From the NCBI RefSeq assembly GCF_036323735.1, contig NC_086021.1, positions 156,334,476-156,398,475 on the forward strand: a stretch of 64,000 nt of DNA. The letters run 5' to 3'. This document shows, piece by piece, positions 35,082-45,580 of the stretch. This stretch comes from Rattus norvegicus. Lineage: Eukaryota > Chordata > Mammalia > Rodentia > Muridae. The translations under genes were made by a program, and so were the position numbers. Within the stretch, counting starts at the first letter, position 1, and the number at the start of each line of letters is the position of its first letter. A model generated the notes under the pieces. That model made no database searches. It saw nothing but the letters and a program-made list of their open reading frames with translations, and was not told where the DNA came from.

Positions 35082-35291
35082 ATGGTCACAACGCCTGCTG
35101 TCAAAGGAAAATGGTATTCCTCTGTTGTCTGTGCCAGCATCTTTGATGATCATATCAATGGGTCGGTCACAGGCTTTACTTTTGTGTCTTGTACCTTTAT
35201 GTACCAAGTCTATGAAATCTGGCCACATCACTGGGTGTGGCTGGCTGTGGCCTACCTCCTCTCCTTGCTGAGTATTCTACTCTGTGAATAA
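35082..35291 (+). other. Small ORF with hydrophobic C-terminus and adjacent AATAAA (doubtful)
   Basis: ATG-initiated 69-codon frame (start MVTTPAVKGK, end AYLLSLLSILLCE) with a hydrophobic final 20 residues and an AATAAA overlapping its 3' end. No family recognised, no Kozak purine at -3 and no conservation evidence. It may be a retrocopy end or chance. Confidence 0.15.
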
Positions 35292-36954
35292 ACATACTTT
35301 ATTGTGATGGGGTCTAGACAGTGGATATTGTGGCATCCTGTTTAGTGACAATGGAGTCCTCTAGCTTTCTAAACCCACTGTCCCAATTGCATTTCCTGAA
35401 CTCCATTGCAAGAGGCAGGGAATATTGCTCAGTAAGCACCACACCTCTGCTCCTTCCAGCCAGGGAATATCCTACAGAGGGGTCCAAGTGTAGTGTTAGA
35501 GCCCCAGACACTCTGCCCATTAGGAATGATTATTGTGCCAGCAGAAGGTAGGCAGGAAGGCAAGAGCTGTTCCTTTTGGCTTCATTGTTCTTCTATAGAG
35601 AACTAGCTGCGCATCCAGAGCCACTGTGTCTTTAAAACTCCCCTGAGACCTCCTCCTTCTTCTCCTTTCAACTCATATTCACCAGCAGCAGGAAAATTTC
35701 TCTGAGATATGGAGATTTGGGATAAAATAGCTATATCCTCAAGGAGTAGATGGATGGTTTAAAATCATGGAGCCAGTTTTAGATAAGTGTAACAAGAAGA
35801 GACTCCACACCTTACACGGGTTCCTAGGGTCACTCAGATAAAAGCAATGTTATAAGAACTTTGAAATATACCTGATTTAGAGTGAGAGATACAGTCCTAG
35901 GTCCTATCTTTGAAGGAGAAATGGGGATGGAGGGTGTAAAACCCCATAGATTCTATTCTGTTCTCTTCATTCACACACTAAGCCAGTTTGCCTCCCAGAC
36001 AGCAGTGCATTGGAGTGCTTGGTAATAGGGACCCAGGTGTGCTAAAACCACGCAGACAGGAAAAATGACTTTGTGTCCTATTCTAGCCAGCCTCCAGCTC
36101 CCAGCACAGATGACTGTTTTGCTAGCATGGAGTGTTCCTCCAGAGAAAGCCTGAATGGGTTTCTTGTCTTCAAGGATAAAGAACCTTGAAGGGTGCCTCC
36201 AGACACATGGCCTTCATGCACTGAGCTCCAGCTGGGGTCCCCCTCACAGTCCCCACAGCCCCCATAGTCGATAATTATTATGGAGCAAAGATTATGGCTC
36301 CTGGCTGTGGCAGCTGCTAAAGAACCAGATATTTTATAAACATTCTTTAAAAGGTTACCTAGCTTTACAGAGTGCCTATTGACATGCACTTGACTTGAAA
36401 CCTAGGCAGTTCAGTGGATACAAATGCAAGAACCCCTTCTCCCAGAGTTCAGGCTCACTCCTTGTGGGGAATAGTTTCTGCTAAGTCTTCCCACAAGTTT
36501 CTCTTCCAATACAAACATGTCCATATATGTGCAATCCTGCACTGGCCTACTCTGTCACTTGGAAATGTCTTAGAGGGTGTCTTATCAGCCCCTACAGCAG
36601 GGCATTTTTCCCCCTAAGCCTTTATGGTGACCTCTCTTGTCCTTTGCATTTTTTGGCCATCCCCTGGAACTGCTTTCTTTAGAGGAGTCTGGGTGAAGTG
36701 TTTATTTTCCTTTGGGATTTGGGTAATTTTCTTGTGGAAATATGATGCGTGTTTGTAAAGGCAACTGCCTGTGAGATGTGCTTGCATGCTCCCTACTGTG
36801 AACTCTTTATTCTTGGTTTGTCATTTATCTTTTGACTTCATTTATGGTATGTTTTTATTTCCAGAGCATTCTAATTTTTATCTAATTAAATGAATTACCC
36901 ATGTGCCTTTTGGCTTCACATTTGTGTTTTGTATAGAAAAAAAATTTGTTCTCA

Positions 36955-36955
<1 letters not shown>
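35292..36955. other. Intergenic, no gene seen
   Basis: Unique sequence; overlapping short frames only. Confidence 0.5.

Positions 36956-36993
<38 letters not shown>
36956..36993. repeat. (CA)n microsatellite
   Basis: Perfect CA array of about 19 units. The region 36994-37924 after it is AT-rich with nothing recognised. Confidence 0.97.
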
Positions 36994-36995
<2 letters not shown>

Positions 36996-37924
36996 TAAAA
37001 AGAAGAAAAGAGAGAATAATATGGCTGCAATATTATTTTTTCTTAAAGTTTGCTATTACTGTATTACAAAATCTACTTTGAATGATGAGAGTACATTATT
37101 GATGTAACTTAATTTTATTCTTGATGATTATTTAGTCACCTAATTAAAGAACTAATGATTCCTGCTCTATTGGTTTTAAATACTGTCTTTATTATAACCT
37201 AAATTCTTGTATCTTAGGTCTGTTGTTTAGGTTTTCTTTTATCCATCTGTCTGACTTTTGCACAACATACCAAATTAGTTAGACTTCTTTAAGTGAGTTA
37301 CTATAATCCAATGTATCTGCATAGACTCTTCTTCTAATGTCTAATTTTTTCAAACCTTGTTTTTCCTTTATGGTTTTCCCATTAAAAATTTCCCTACCTA
37401 AAAATTAACTTATCTACAGAAGTTCAACATTCAGTGGGGGGTCATATCTTCCCCAAACATAGCAAATAGCTCAAGGTGTGAGGTTCCCAACCTCACAGCT
37501 CAGCTGTGTGGTGCTCCAATCACAACAGGCTGAGAGCAGGACGAGAGAGGATTGGTTGGATTGCCCACGACTAATCCAGGGAGAGACATGTTCTAATGGT
37601 TCTAACCTCTGTGGGTGATGTTTTTTACTGAGTGTGAATCACTTTCCCACGTCTGCAAAGTCAAAAATGTCCAGTGAGCCACCCTAGTTCAGGACCTGTG
37701 CATTTGAATCCTAACAAGGTTTCTTTAGATAACCATAAATACATGCATTGTTTGTAAAAATATTCAAATGCTACCGTGCTGAATTTTCAAGCCCAGATCA
37801 ACACAGTTCCGTGTATTCATAGTCTTTATTCCTTAGTCTCTATGGCGTTTTAAGATTTCTGTCATAAAGAACACATACTCGTTTTCTGTTGTTGTTACTT
37901 TGACTCTTAAAAGTCAAAATTTTT

Positions 37925-38118
37925 ATTTTCAACTGTGTATTTGAATGTGTGACAATGTACACATGAGTACAGGTGCCGAAGGACTTCAGAAAAGGACACT
38001 GGATCCTCTGGAGCCGGAGATACAGGTGATTATGAGTCACCTGACATGGGTGCTGGGAACCAAATTTAGGTCCTCTACGAAATCAGTCTCTTTACTGCTA
38101 AGCTATGTCTCTAGACCT
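37925..38118 (-). repeat. B3 SINE
   Basis: Reverse B3: 'gagtacaggtgccgaagg', 'actggatcctctggagccgg', 'atgggtgctgggaaccaaat' and 'ctgctaagctatgtctctag'. Confidence 0.8.
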
Positions 38119-38298
38119 TTATGGATCAAAGTTAGTAGTAATTTTGCAAGCTGGCTTTGTAATCAAGGACCTTGTTCTGCAGCCCATGATGTCTTGTGTG
38201 CTATTCAGACCACTGACACTTGCTCTGCTTTTTATCCTTACGTTCCACATTTCTCCTCCAGTTAAACACATAAGTCGCACTTAGAAATGGTATAAAAC

Positions 38299-38407
38299 GG
38301 GGTTGGGGATTTAGCTCAGTGGTAGAGCGCTTGCCTAGGAAGTGCAAGGCCCTGGGTTCGGTCCCCAGCTCCGAAAAAAAAGAACCAAAAAAAAAAAAAA
38401 AAAAAAA
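38299..38407 (+). mobile_element. ID SINE, near-consensus, intact
   Basis: 'ggggttggggatttagctca' with A and B boxes intact and 'gcttgcctaggaagtgcaagg', then a long poly(A) with GAACC. A perfect 16-bp target duplication, agaaatggtataaaac, lies at 38283-38298 and 38408-38423. The near-consensus body and perfect flanks indicate recent insertion. Confidence 0.96.
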
Positions 38408-38450
38408 AGAAATGGTATAAAACAGTGGTTCTCAATGACCCTTTAATACC

Positions 38451-38827
38451 CCTGTTGTTAGGCTTGTAGTTTCTGTGGTGGTTTAAATAAAAATGCCCCC
38501 CTAGGTCTATAGGGAGTGGCACACCAGGCAATGTGACCTTGTTAGAGAAGGTGTAGCCTTGTTGGAGAAGGTGTAGCCTTGTTGGAGAAGGTGTAGCCTT
38601 GTTGGAGAAAGTGTGTTTCGTTTCACTTCCTGCTGCCTGCCAATCTGGATGTAGAGCTCTTGGGTCCTTCTGTAGTATCATGTCTGCCTGCCTGCCAAGG
38701 AGCTTCCCACCGTGACGGTAATAAACTAAACCTCTGAAACTCTAAGCCCGCCCCAATTAAATGATTTTCTTTATAAGCGTTACTGTGGTCATAGTGTCTT
38801 TACACAGCAATGAAACCCTGGCTAAGA
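38451..38827 (+). repeat. LTR-like rodent repeat inserted in URR1
   Basis: Contains 'ctgctgcctgccaatctgg', 'taataaactaaacctctgaaac', 'ccccaattaaatgattttc' and the end 'gctaagacag', the typical 3' part of a common rodent LTR-like repeat. It also carries an internal 20-bp tandem array. Confidence 0.55.
38537..38616. repeat. 20-bp minisatellite, four units
   Basis: Unit ccttgttggagaaggtgtag at 38537, 38557, 38577 and 38597, with one or two changes in the first and last. It arose inside the LTR-like repeat. Confidence 0.93.
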
Positions 38828-39120
38828 CAGTTCCTCGTGTCATGGTGACCCCAACCATAAAATTATTTCATTGTTATTTCATAACCATAATTTTGCTCCT
38901 GTTATGAATTGTAGTGTAAATATTTTTACAGATATAGGTTTGCCAAAGGGGTTGTGACCCACAGACTGAGAACTGCTGGCATGTGACATGGCATTCATTT
39001 GCACCCTTACTTCAGGCTTTTATGGGAATGTTCCTAGTGTTGCTGTTAGGCTTGTATTTTCTCCCATAGTCGTCTCATCATACTGGGGAAGGAAATATAC
39101 TTCTTCCAAGGCAACTATTG

Positions 39121-39265
39121 GCTTGTTTGATTGTTTGCTTCTTGGCTTGTTTATTTTTGAGATGGGTTCTTACCAGGTCACTGGGCTGGCCTCAAACTCC
39201 TGGTATTTTCCTGCCTCAGTTTCCAAAGGTGTTGGGATGTATATGCCGCTCACTACATCCAGTTG
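39121..39265 (-). repeat. B1-like SINE
   Basis: 'ttttgagatgggttcttacc', 'ctgggctggcctcaaactcc', 'tgcctcagtttccaaagg' and 'tgttgggatgtatatgccg' follow the reverse B1 order. Confidence 0.75.
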
Positions 39266-40739
39266 AATTTTAAAATTAGAAATTAGTTAAGTTTTATGAA
39301 ATACCTTGCCTAACTCTATGGAAACCACAGTGTCTCTCATTCCCTTTGATTACTAGTCACTGCTGGTAATCAGAGTGTCCCAAGTCATGTTGTCCTCAGT
39401 CAGTTACCATGAGTGGGACAGTAAATGATTTACCCCACCCCCTTCAGGACATTCACCTCACTCAAAGAGCCCTGGAGGTAGGGACAATCTAAGTCACAAA
39501 GTCAGTCACACGTTCGAGACAGATCCTCATTCAGACACTGCCAAAAAATGCCACAAATCTCTTGCTTTTAATCTGAATAATGACAGAGAGGTGATCCTTC
39601 CAGCTTAAAGTTGTGAAAAGATCCCGGAACTAAGAGAACAGATCTGGTTTGAGGGAGAAGCCTCAGATTCTCCATGTTCCGAGGTGAAGTGGGCTCACAG
39701 GGATAGGTACAGTGATGAGAGCTAGTCAACAGACCTGTGGCAATTAGCTTGTTGTGTAAACAACATAGAGATCACTAAATTATTAGTTATTGTTATAGTC
39801 TTCCCTTGATTTCTCTGTGTTTGAAAATTTCCACAATAAAAATTTTTTATTGAAAAGGAAAGTGGCTGAAAAAGTCATACCCTAAATGTCTAGATTCTTA
39901 GGACTAATCTCTTTAAATCCCATGAAAACTTATATAAACATAAAAAGTAGTGGCAAAATCAAATTTGCTGTAAGGAACAAGCTTATATATCCAAGTGGGC
40001 TGGGGCACATTTATAACCTGATACACGGAGACTTCGTGTGGATTGAAGCAACGATCATAAAATAGATTCTCACTCCTCTGACTGGGGGCTCTTCCTTCAC
40101 CACTGTGACATTTACTGCAGCCCATGGAATAGCAGCAAAACTGTAAAATCTCACTTCAGGGAAGAAGGAGTTTCTGTTGAAGCAAAGAAGTGTTTTGGAA
40201 AAGTTGTTTGGCCATATGAGTGCTGATTCTTATGCTTGATGCCTTGTCAGCTCCCAGTGGGCAGAAACTGTCATAAACAGGAATGAGCTGCTGTGAGGTA
40301 AAGTCATGGTGCTTGGATTGAGCAAGAAAAATAAAAAACAATAAAGAAGCTCTATATGGGTTTGCTCAACAGCCACTGAGGGAAGGGGGCTGACCTTGCT
40401 GGCCAGTGATTGACATCAGCAATGGCCCTGGGATAGTTTGACTGACACTTTGCTCTTTTAGTTTTCTGACCCAGCTACTCTTTTTCCCTCTGATGTTCAC
40501 CAGGCCTGCTGATGTTCTCCACCATGTGACTAGACCCCCAGCATGTTCACGTCCAGCCTTGTTTTTCTCTCCCTGGGAAACTGGTGAGGCCCCACTCAGC
40601 AGGGTGTGGAAGGTCTTATGATGAGAAGCAGAGCTTCAACCCAGAATAGCAGTAAGAACAGCAATGACTAATCTGATTATCAACTTATCATGTTTTCAAA
40701 CAATCTTAACAATCATGGAGGGGGTTCCAGTGGTTAGGT
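39266..40739. other. Intergenic, no gene seen
   Basis: Unique sequence, with a fragment near 39785-39855 (tttccacaataaaaatttttt) that resembles an old repeat tail. Confidence 0.45.
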
Positions 40740-40865
40740 CAATCCTATTCAAAAAATGAGGTACTGACGTATGTAGAAACTACCTTGGGTCAAGGTCATG
40801 GTCTGGTGTGATTTGAATTCCAAACCTTTGACTCTGCTCCAGTGCTTGATTTGTGACTCTTGAAA
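40740..40865 (-). repeat. MIR SINE relic
   Basis: 'aaaaaatgaggtactgac', 'ttgggtcaaggtcatgg' and 'gatttgaattccaaacctttgactc' match the reverse MIR core and head. Weak. Confidence 0.45.
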
Positions 40866-41164
40866 CAGGTCTAGCCACGTAGGACAGACATTCAGAGGCT
40901 GAGGATGAAACCAAAGTGTTCTGCATATTGCTGGGTTCCAAGCAAGTGCATCATGGCAAGGTCGGCTCTAATGCCCAAGTTCTTTTACAGTAAAATATAT
41001 ATGAGTTTCTTGAAGGAAAGCTTCCTACCCAAGTACCAGCATTATGAGGCTCAGTAAGGACCTAGCTGTTTACTAAGTACAAATCCTGGAGTGGGGAGAG
41101 AAGAGTAGGCCAGAGGATATTCACACACACCCCCAAAACCACACGCTTAGAAGACATGATACTG

Positions 41165-41850
41165 GAGATTGAAATTCTCATTCCTAAAGCTCAAAGTCTC
41201 TACAATTAAAAATCTATAAAGTCTAAAATCTCCAAAACCACAATTCTAAAACATTGAAATCCCACATACTGAAACTCCAAAGTCTGAAATCCAACAAACC
41301 GCAAGTCCTATGGGGGGGAAATCCTGAAACCCATATGACGACAGCAAAATCTCTCATTCAGAAATGCATCACATTATCTACACGCATGCATCCCTTCCAG
41401 CTGCTGAGATCCCAAGAGCATGTAAAAAAACTAAAAGCATCTGCCTGGAGAAGCCAGGGAAGCCAGTGGCTGGTTGGAAATGGTCCTGTGCTTACTAGGG
41501 CAGGATGCTGCTTACAACACACTTCCGGTATGCATCACCAAGACCGTGTCCAAGACTTCACCAAGACTGTGGCAGGTATGAGGACATATGAGAGGGGAGG
41601 AAAGGATGGAGTTCCATGCGACACAGAAGACAGGGACATTTGATAGTGGGTGCAGAGCCTGTAAAAAACCGATAGCATCTCCACTGTTTCCCAGGGTATT
41701 GCTTTCCCAGCTGTCTCTTTATTCTTCTGTTTTCCATGGAAATTGAGACTTTGGGAATTTTACATTTGGAGGTTACAACATCTTGGATTTGTAATCTACT
41801 GATGTTGTGATTTACCAAACATTAGATTTTAGGGGATTTTGATCTTTTCA
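41165..41850. repeat. Possible foldback element with A/C-rich and complementary T/G-rich ends
   Basis: 41165-41315 is periodic 'aaagtctgaaatcc'-like text. 41735-41850 is its complement in style ('gagactttggg', 'ttagattttaggggattttg'). Together they could be long, diverged inverted termini of an old DNA transposon of about 0.7 kb, or two independent scraps. Confidence 0.3.
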
Positions 41851-42782
41851 TATCAATGGTTATAATTATGGCACTCAGGACTGTATACTTCTGGAGTGTG
41901 ACTCAAACCAGAGTAGCCCATCCTATAATATTCCCATGATTCCGGTACTACAGACTCAACAGAACCCAACAGCACATATTATTATAAAAATCAAATAAGA
42001 TGATTAAGAACTCATAAATGCAAAACTTTGTTTTTTCATATTTACTTAGGAGTTTACATAGTGTATTTTATAACAATGACTTTATTATTGCTGCTGTTGT
42101 TGTTTCTGTAATAATGACTGAGAATTTTTCTGCCAACTGTGGGCAACAAGTGCAGCCCAGCATGACAATGAACACATGGGCTCCGGCCGTAGGACCCTAA
42201 TGGGGCACCAAGGGGTTCCTATGACACAGTAAGAGATAGGGTTCAGCCAGTTTGGGGATGACTGACAATGGGAAGACATACATGCAAGAAGACAAATATA
42301 GTCAGAAAACAAGGCCCCTGAGGATGCTAAACAGCTTCAGTTCAGCTAGCAGGCTACAGGTTAAGCCCTAATATGGAAGCCCAGGGTTTTCTTCTGCACA
42401 ACCAAGAGAGGATTTCAGGAAATGTGTCAGATCACTCCTTTTATTAGATTCAAGGTCCAGGAAATAGTGTCATCCTTACTGGGCAGCTGTTGATTTCATT
42501 ACACAAAGGAGTCTCCTGGCTAATCAGTGAGAACAAGCTCCTCCTTGTTGGGCACTCAAGGTCCGTGAGTCAGTGCTAGTTGCCTAGGTGACAGGGTGCT
42601 TTGCTCCAAGCTGGTGTGTAGGGTTTGGCATTAGTTATCTCAGAACTATGTTCTTGCCTTCTACAATATTTTTTGTGCTGTCAAATACTATATGCCAAAA
42701 TCCCACTTTCAGAAATGCAGTTATGATGGGGCTCGACAATGCTAAGGTTTAGAGAAGACTGCTCATTTAAAAGCTTTATAGA
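41851..42782. other. Intergenic, no gene seen
   Basis: Unique sequence with no coding signal. A short TTG/CTG-rich patch lies near 42085-42110. Confidence 0.5.
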
Positions 42783-42880
42783 TGGCTGGATATATGTCTC
42801 AGTTGTAGAACATTTTGTGTAATGTGGACATGTACAAGTGCCCAGTGTCCTGGCCTCAACACTTCAGAAAAGAGAAATGT
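42783..42880 (+). repeat. Old ID/B4-like SINE relic
   Basis: 'ggctggatatatgtctcagttgtagaacattttgtgtaatg' (42784-42824) follows the ID/B4 head with many changes. Confidence 0.45.
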
Positions 42881-42939
42881 GGTGAAGAAGAGAATAATCA
42901 TGCTTCTGCCTCAGCCTTGGCTTTCAAATTTTATATAGT

Positions 42940-43150
42940 TAAGGGATGGAGGGGCAGCGCATGGTTAAGAGCATATAAGTTCATTCAGAGGGCCTGGGTG
43001 CACTTCCTGGCACTCGCATGGCAGCTCACAAACATCTGAACCTCCAGTTGAGGGGGATCCAATGCCCTCTTATAACCTCCAAGGGCACCAGACATGCACA
43101 TAGAGCACACATACATATGCAGGCAAAACTATTATATAATAAAACCTTTT
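42940..43150 (+). repeat. B3 SINE
   Basis: 'ggatggaggggcagcgcatgg', 'taagagcatataag', 'tggcactcgcatggcagctc', 'gatccaatgccctcttataacc', then an A-rich tail with 'aataaaacc'. It abuts copy A of the inverted duplication. Confidence 0.8.
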
Positions 43151-43415
43151 TTAAAAAACTATATATATATACTGAAGATTTTAATAATTTACTAATGTCA
43201 TAAGGATAAAAATGACAGGAAGTAAACAAGTCTTTAGATTACTGCATTGAGATCTATTAACCCAGCCTCACATACAGCATCTGTTTTGGACCCAGGACAA
43301 GTTCCTTGACTCTGCCAGGACTTCAGTATTGTTACACTGATTTATCGATATCTGTATCACTTCAAAACCTTTTAGGGTTACAAAGCACAAGACACTACTG
43401 GGGGACGTAACTTCA
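43151..43415 (+). repeat. Inverted duplication, copy A
   Basis: About 260 bp matching the reverse complement of 45195-45450 at an estimated 75-80 percent, nearly gap-free. Exact islands: a 25-base identity at 43361-43385 with 45226-45250, and gcattgagatct at 43244-43255 with 45355-45366. Spacing between the islands is 106 against 105 bp. Confidence 0.88.
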
Positions 43416-44249
43416 TGGTGACAATAGTCTGGTGATTTGGAGAGACTTTCATCTCCCTGAGGCTACAGGTAAACAATCTGTAGACAGCCAAGTTCAGGTT
43501 GGATATTGAGGGCCACAATGACTTGCAGTGGGTGCTTGGAGTTATTAATTAGAAGAGCTCTTTCAAATCCATGGAAGCATGGAAATCCCCCTATTTCTCC
43601 CAGATGTCAAGGAATGTGGGCTTCCTGCCCTCCAGCTGTTCAGTGAGTATTAAGGAATTAACACAAACCCACATCCACCCAGGGGTCCTGATGCTGTGTA
43701 GCTCCCGTGCACTGTGAGGGATTTAAACTGTTGTTTTCTCAACTTAGTTTAAAGAAAAGTGCCTGAAGTGTTTTGGATAACTCTTTAATTTAAGGCTTTA
43801 ATTCAGGGCCTTTGGGGTTGGGGACAAGTGAAGTGGACAGGGAACTTCTGCTATAAGAAAATGTTCCTCAGTAATCCCTGACACCCAAGACGGAACCTCG
43901 AGTATTTCTGATTTGTTTCCAGAGTAGGCTGCAGTCCGGTTTTCTCAGCATTCCAGGGCCAGACTCCCAAGCCAGGGGTCGTTGGTGGGAAGAGAAGGTT
44001 TAGAGACTCCAGACCAGGCACTGATCGATCTTTTATATTAGAGGTCATAATGGAGTCGAGCCTTGTTTACCTGTGTTTCAGGTGTGATTGTAATACCTCT
44101 GGCTTTCATTAGTCCTCAACAGTCAACATAAAGAACACCATGCTACTTTGACACATCCAGGAGAAGGTGCCAGCTGAAGTTATGTGACAGGAAGTACAAG
44201 CTGGTAGATGCATTACTTTGAGAACACTTTGGGGTAGAACAGTGTGCTG
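43416..44249. other. Intergenic spacer of the inverted duplication
   Basis: No gene or repeat recognised in this part of the loop between the inverted copies. Confidence 0.5.
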
Positions 44250-44316
44250 GAGATTTAACCCAGGGCCTTGTCCATACTAAGCACATTCTCCAACCCTGTG
44301 CTGCACCACAGCCCCT
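44250..44316 (-). repeat. ID/B4-like SINE fragment
   Basis: 'tgctggagatttaacccagggccttg' and 'actaagcacattctcc' are the reverse complement of an old ID-type body. Confidence 0.6.
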
Positions 44317-44534
44317 GCTGTGTTACTTTCCAAGTGAAAAGTGAGACTGAGTTTTTAATATTTAATTTCTACTGAAGCTATGTATGAAAGCATGTGTTAG
44401 ACAGTGCAACATCATCAGATGCCCTCCAAACAGAGATTCAAATTAATACAACATGTTAATCTAGCATGAAGAGTCACATCAGCCCTTTTGTGAACAGCAT
44501 TTTCATTGCTCCAGACATACTTTGTTCCCAATGA

Positions 44535-44640
44535 CCCTTTATTTCATAAGAGCAAAGAAATCCGATCAAGAAAGGTTAAATGACTTGACCTAGTTAAAGG
44601 AACCATCTAGTCAGCTGCAGAAGTCAAACTAGAGTATGAC
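44535..44640 (-). repeat. MIR SINE relic
   Basis: 'aggttaaatgacttgacctag' near 44573 and 'gtcagctgcagaagtcaaac' follow the reverse MIR core. Confidence 0.55.
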
Positions 44641-44645
44641 TCTCA

Positions 44646-44646
<1 letters not shown>

Positions 44647-44718
<72 letters not shown>

Positions 44719-44721
44719 TGT
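44647..44721. repeat. (CT)n then (TG)n compound microsatellite
   Basis: CT array with one CTTT interruption to 44700, then TG to 44721. Confidence 0.96.
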
Positions 44722-45194
44722 CCATCTGTATGTGCACATTTCCACCACTGCTTTTCTCCAGATGACTACTCTAGAGGGAATGCATCCTAAAAGAATTATC
44801 TTAATTATAAACCAGTGTTTTTCATTAATAGTGTGGAACTATGGAAATAAAAAAAGAGTATTGTAGGGATCCAACAATAATAATATATACAGTTAACTCT
44901 CATGCAACCACAGAGTGATGAATTGTGCATAATTGTGTTATCAGAAGGTTTATGTACATCCTGGGGAATGTTTATCTTTCAGTATTGAAGCAGAGGAACC
45001 CGAGTGGTGAGAGTCTCTGGAGTCACCTTAGCTCTGTCAACACTGGGAGGAAAGCGCTGACCTGGTAGTTGAAGAGGGGGAAGGAAGTGGGGCATATGCA
45101 CAACTATTTGATCCTCGGCAAGTGTCTGTTCTTCCCAGCTTTCCATAATTATACATGTGCATATTCCAGACTGAAAGAAACACAGCTCCCCCTG

Positions 45195-45450
45195 AAAAGA
45201 TAAGTCCCCCCCATAGTGTTTTGTACTTTGTAACCCTAAAAGGTTTTGAAATGATACAGATATCACTAAATCAAGGTAATGAGACTGAAGTCTTGCTAGA
45301 GTTAATGAACTTGTTCTGGTCAAAACCAGATGCTGTAGGTAAGGCTGTGTCATTAGATCTCAATGCAATAACGAAAAAGTTGTTCACTTCCTGTTATTTT
45401 TTATTCTTATAACGTTAGTGAATTGTTAAGACTTTCAGTATATACAATTG
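45195..45450 (-). repeat. Inverted duplication, copy B
   Basis: Reverse-complement partner of copy A. Homology breaks down below about 45195. On its other side it meets a B3 relic in the same relative position as the B3 next to copy A. Confidence 0.88.
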
Positions 45451-45580
45451 TTTTTAAAAAGATTCTATGTGTATTAAATTTTGCTTGCATATCTGTAGAT
45501 GTTCTTCTTGCATCTCTGGTGCTCTCAGAGGTTATAAGAGGGCATTGGATACCCTGAAAGTGGAAGAGAACCCAATTTGC
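45451..45580 (-). repeat. Truncated B3 SINE relic
   Basis: 'gagggcattggataccctg' and 'gcttgcatatctgtagatg' are reverse B3 parts. The tRNA-like head is missing. Confidence 0.6.

Larger units (their letters stand above)
38423..38975 (+). mobile_element. URR1-like element split by an LTR-like insertion
   Basis: The left part, 38423-38450, starts with the terminus 'cagtggttctcaa' and stops within 'ctttaatacc'. The right part resumes at about 38828 with 'gttcctcgtgtcatggtgacc' and runs to the degraded end 'gactgagaactgctg'. The interrupting block is annotated separately. The order of events is URR1 first, then the insertion, with the ID placed at the left edge. Confidence 0.75.
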
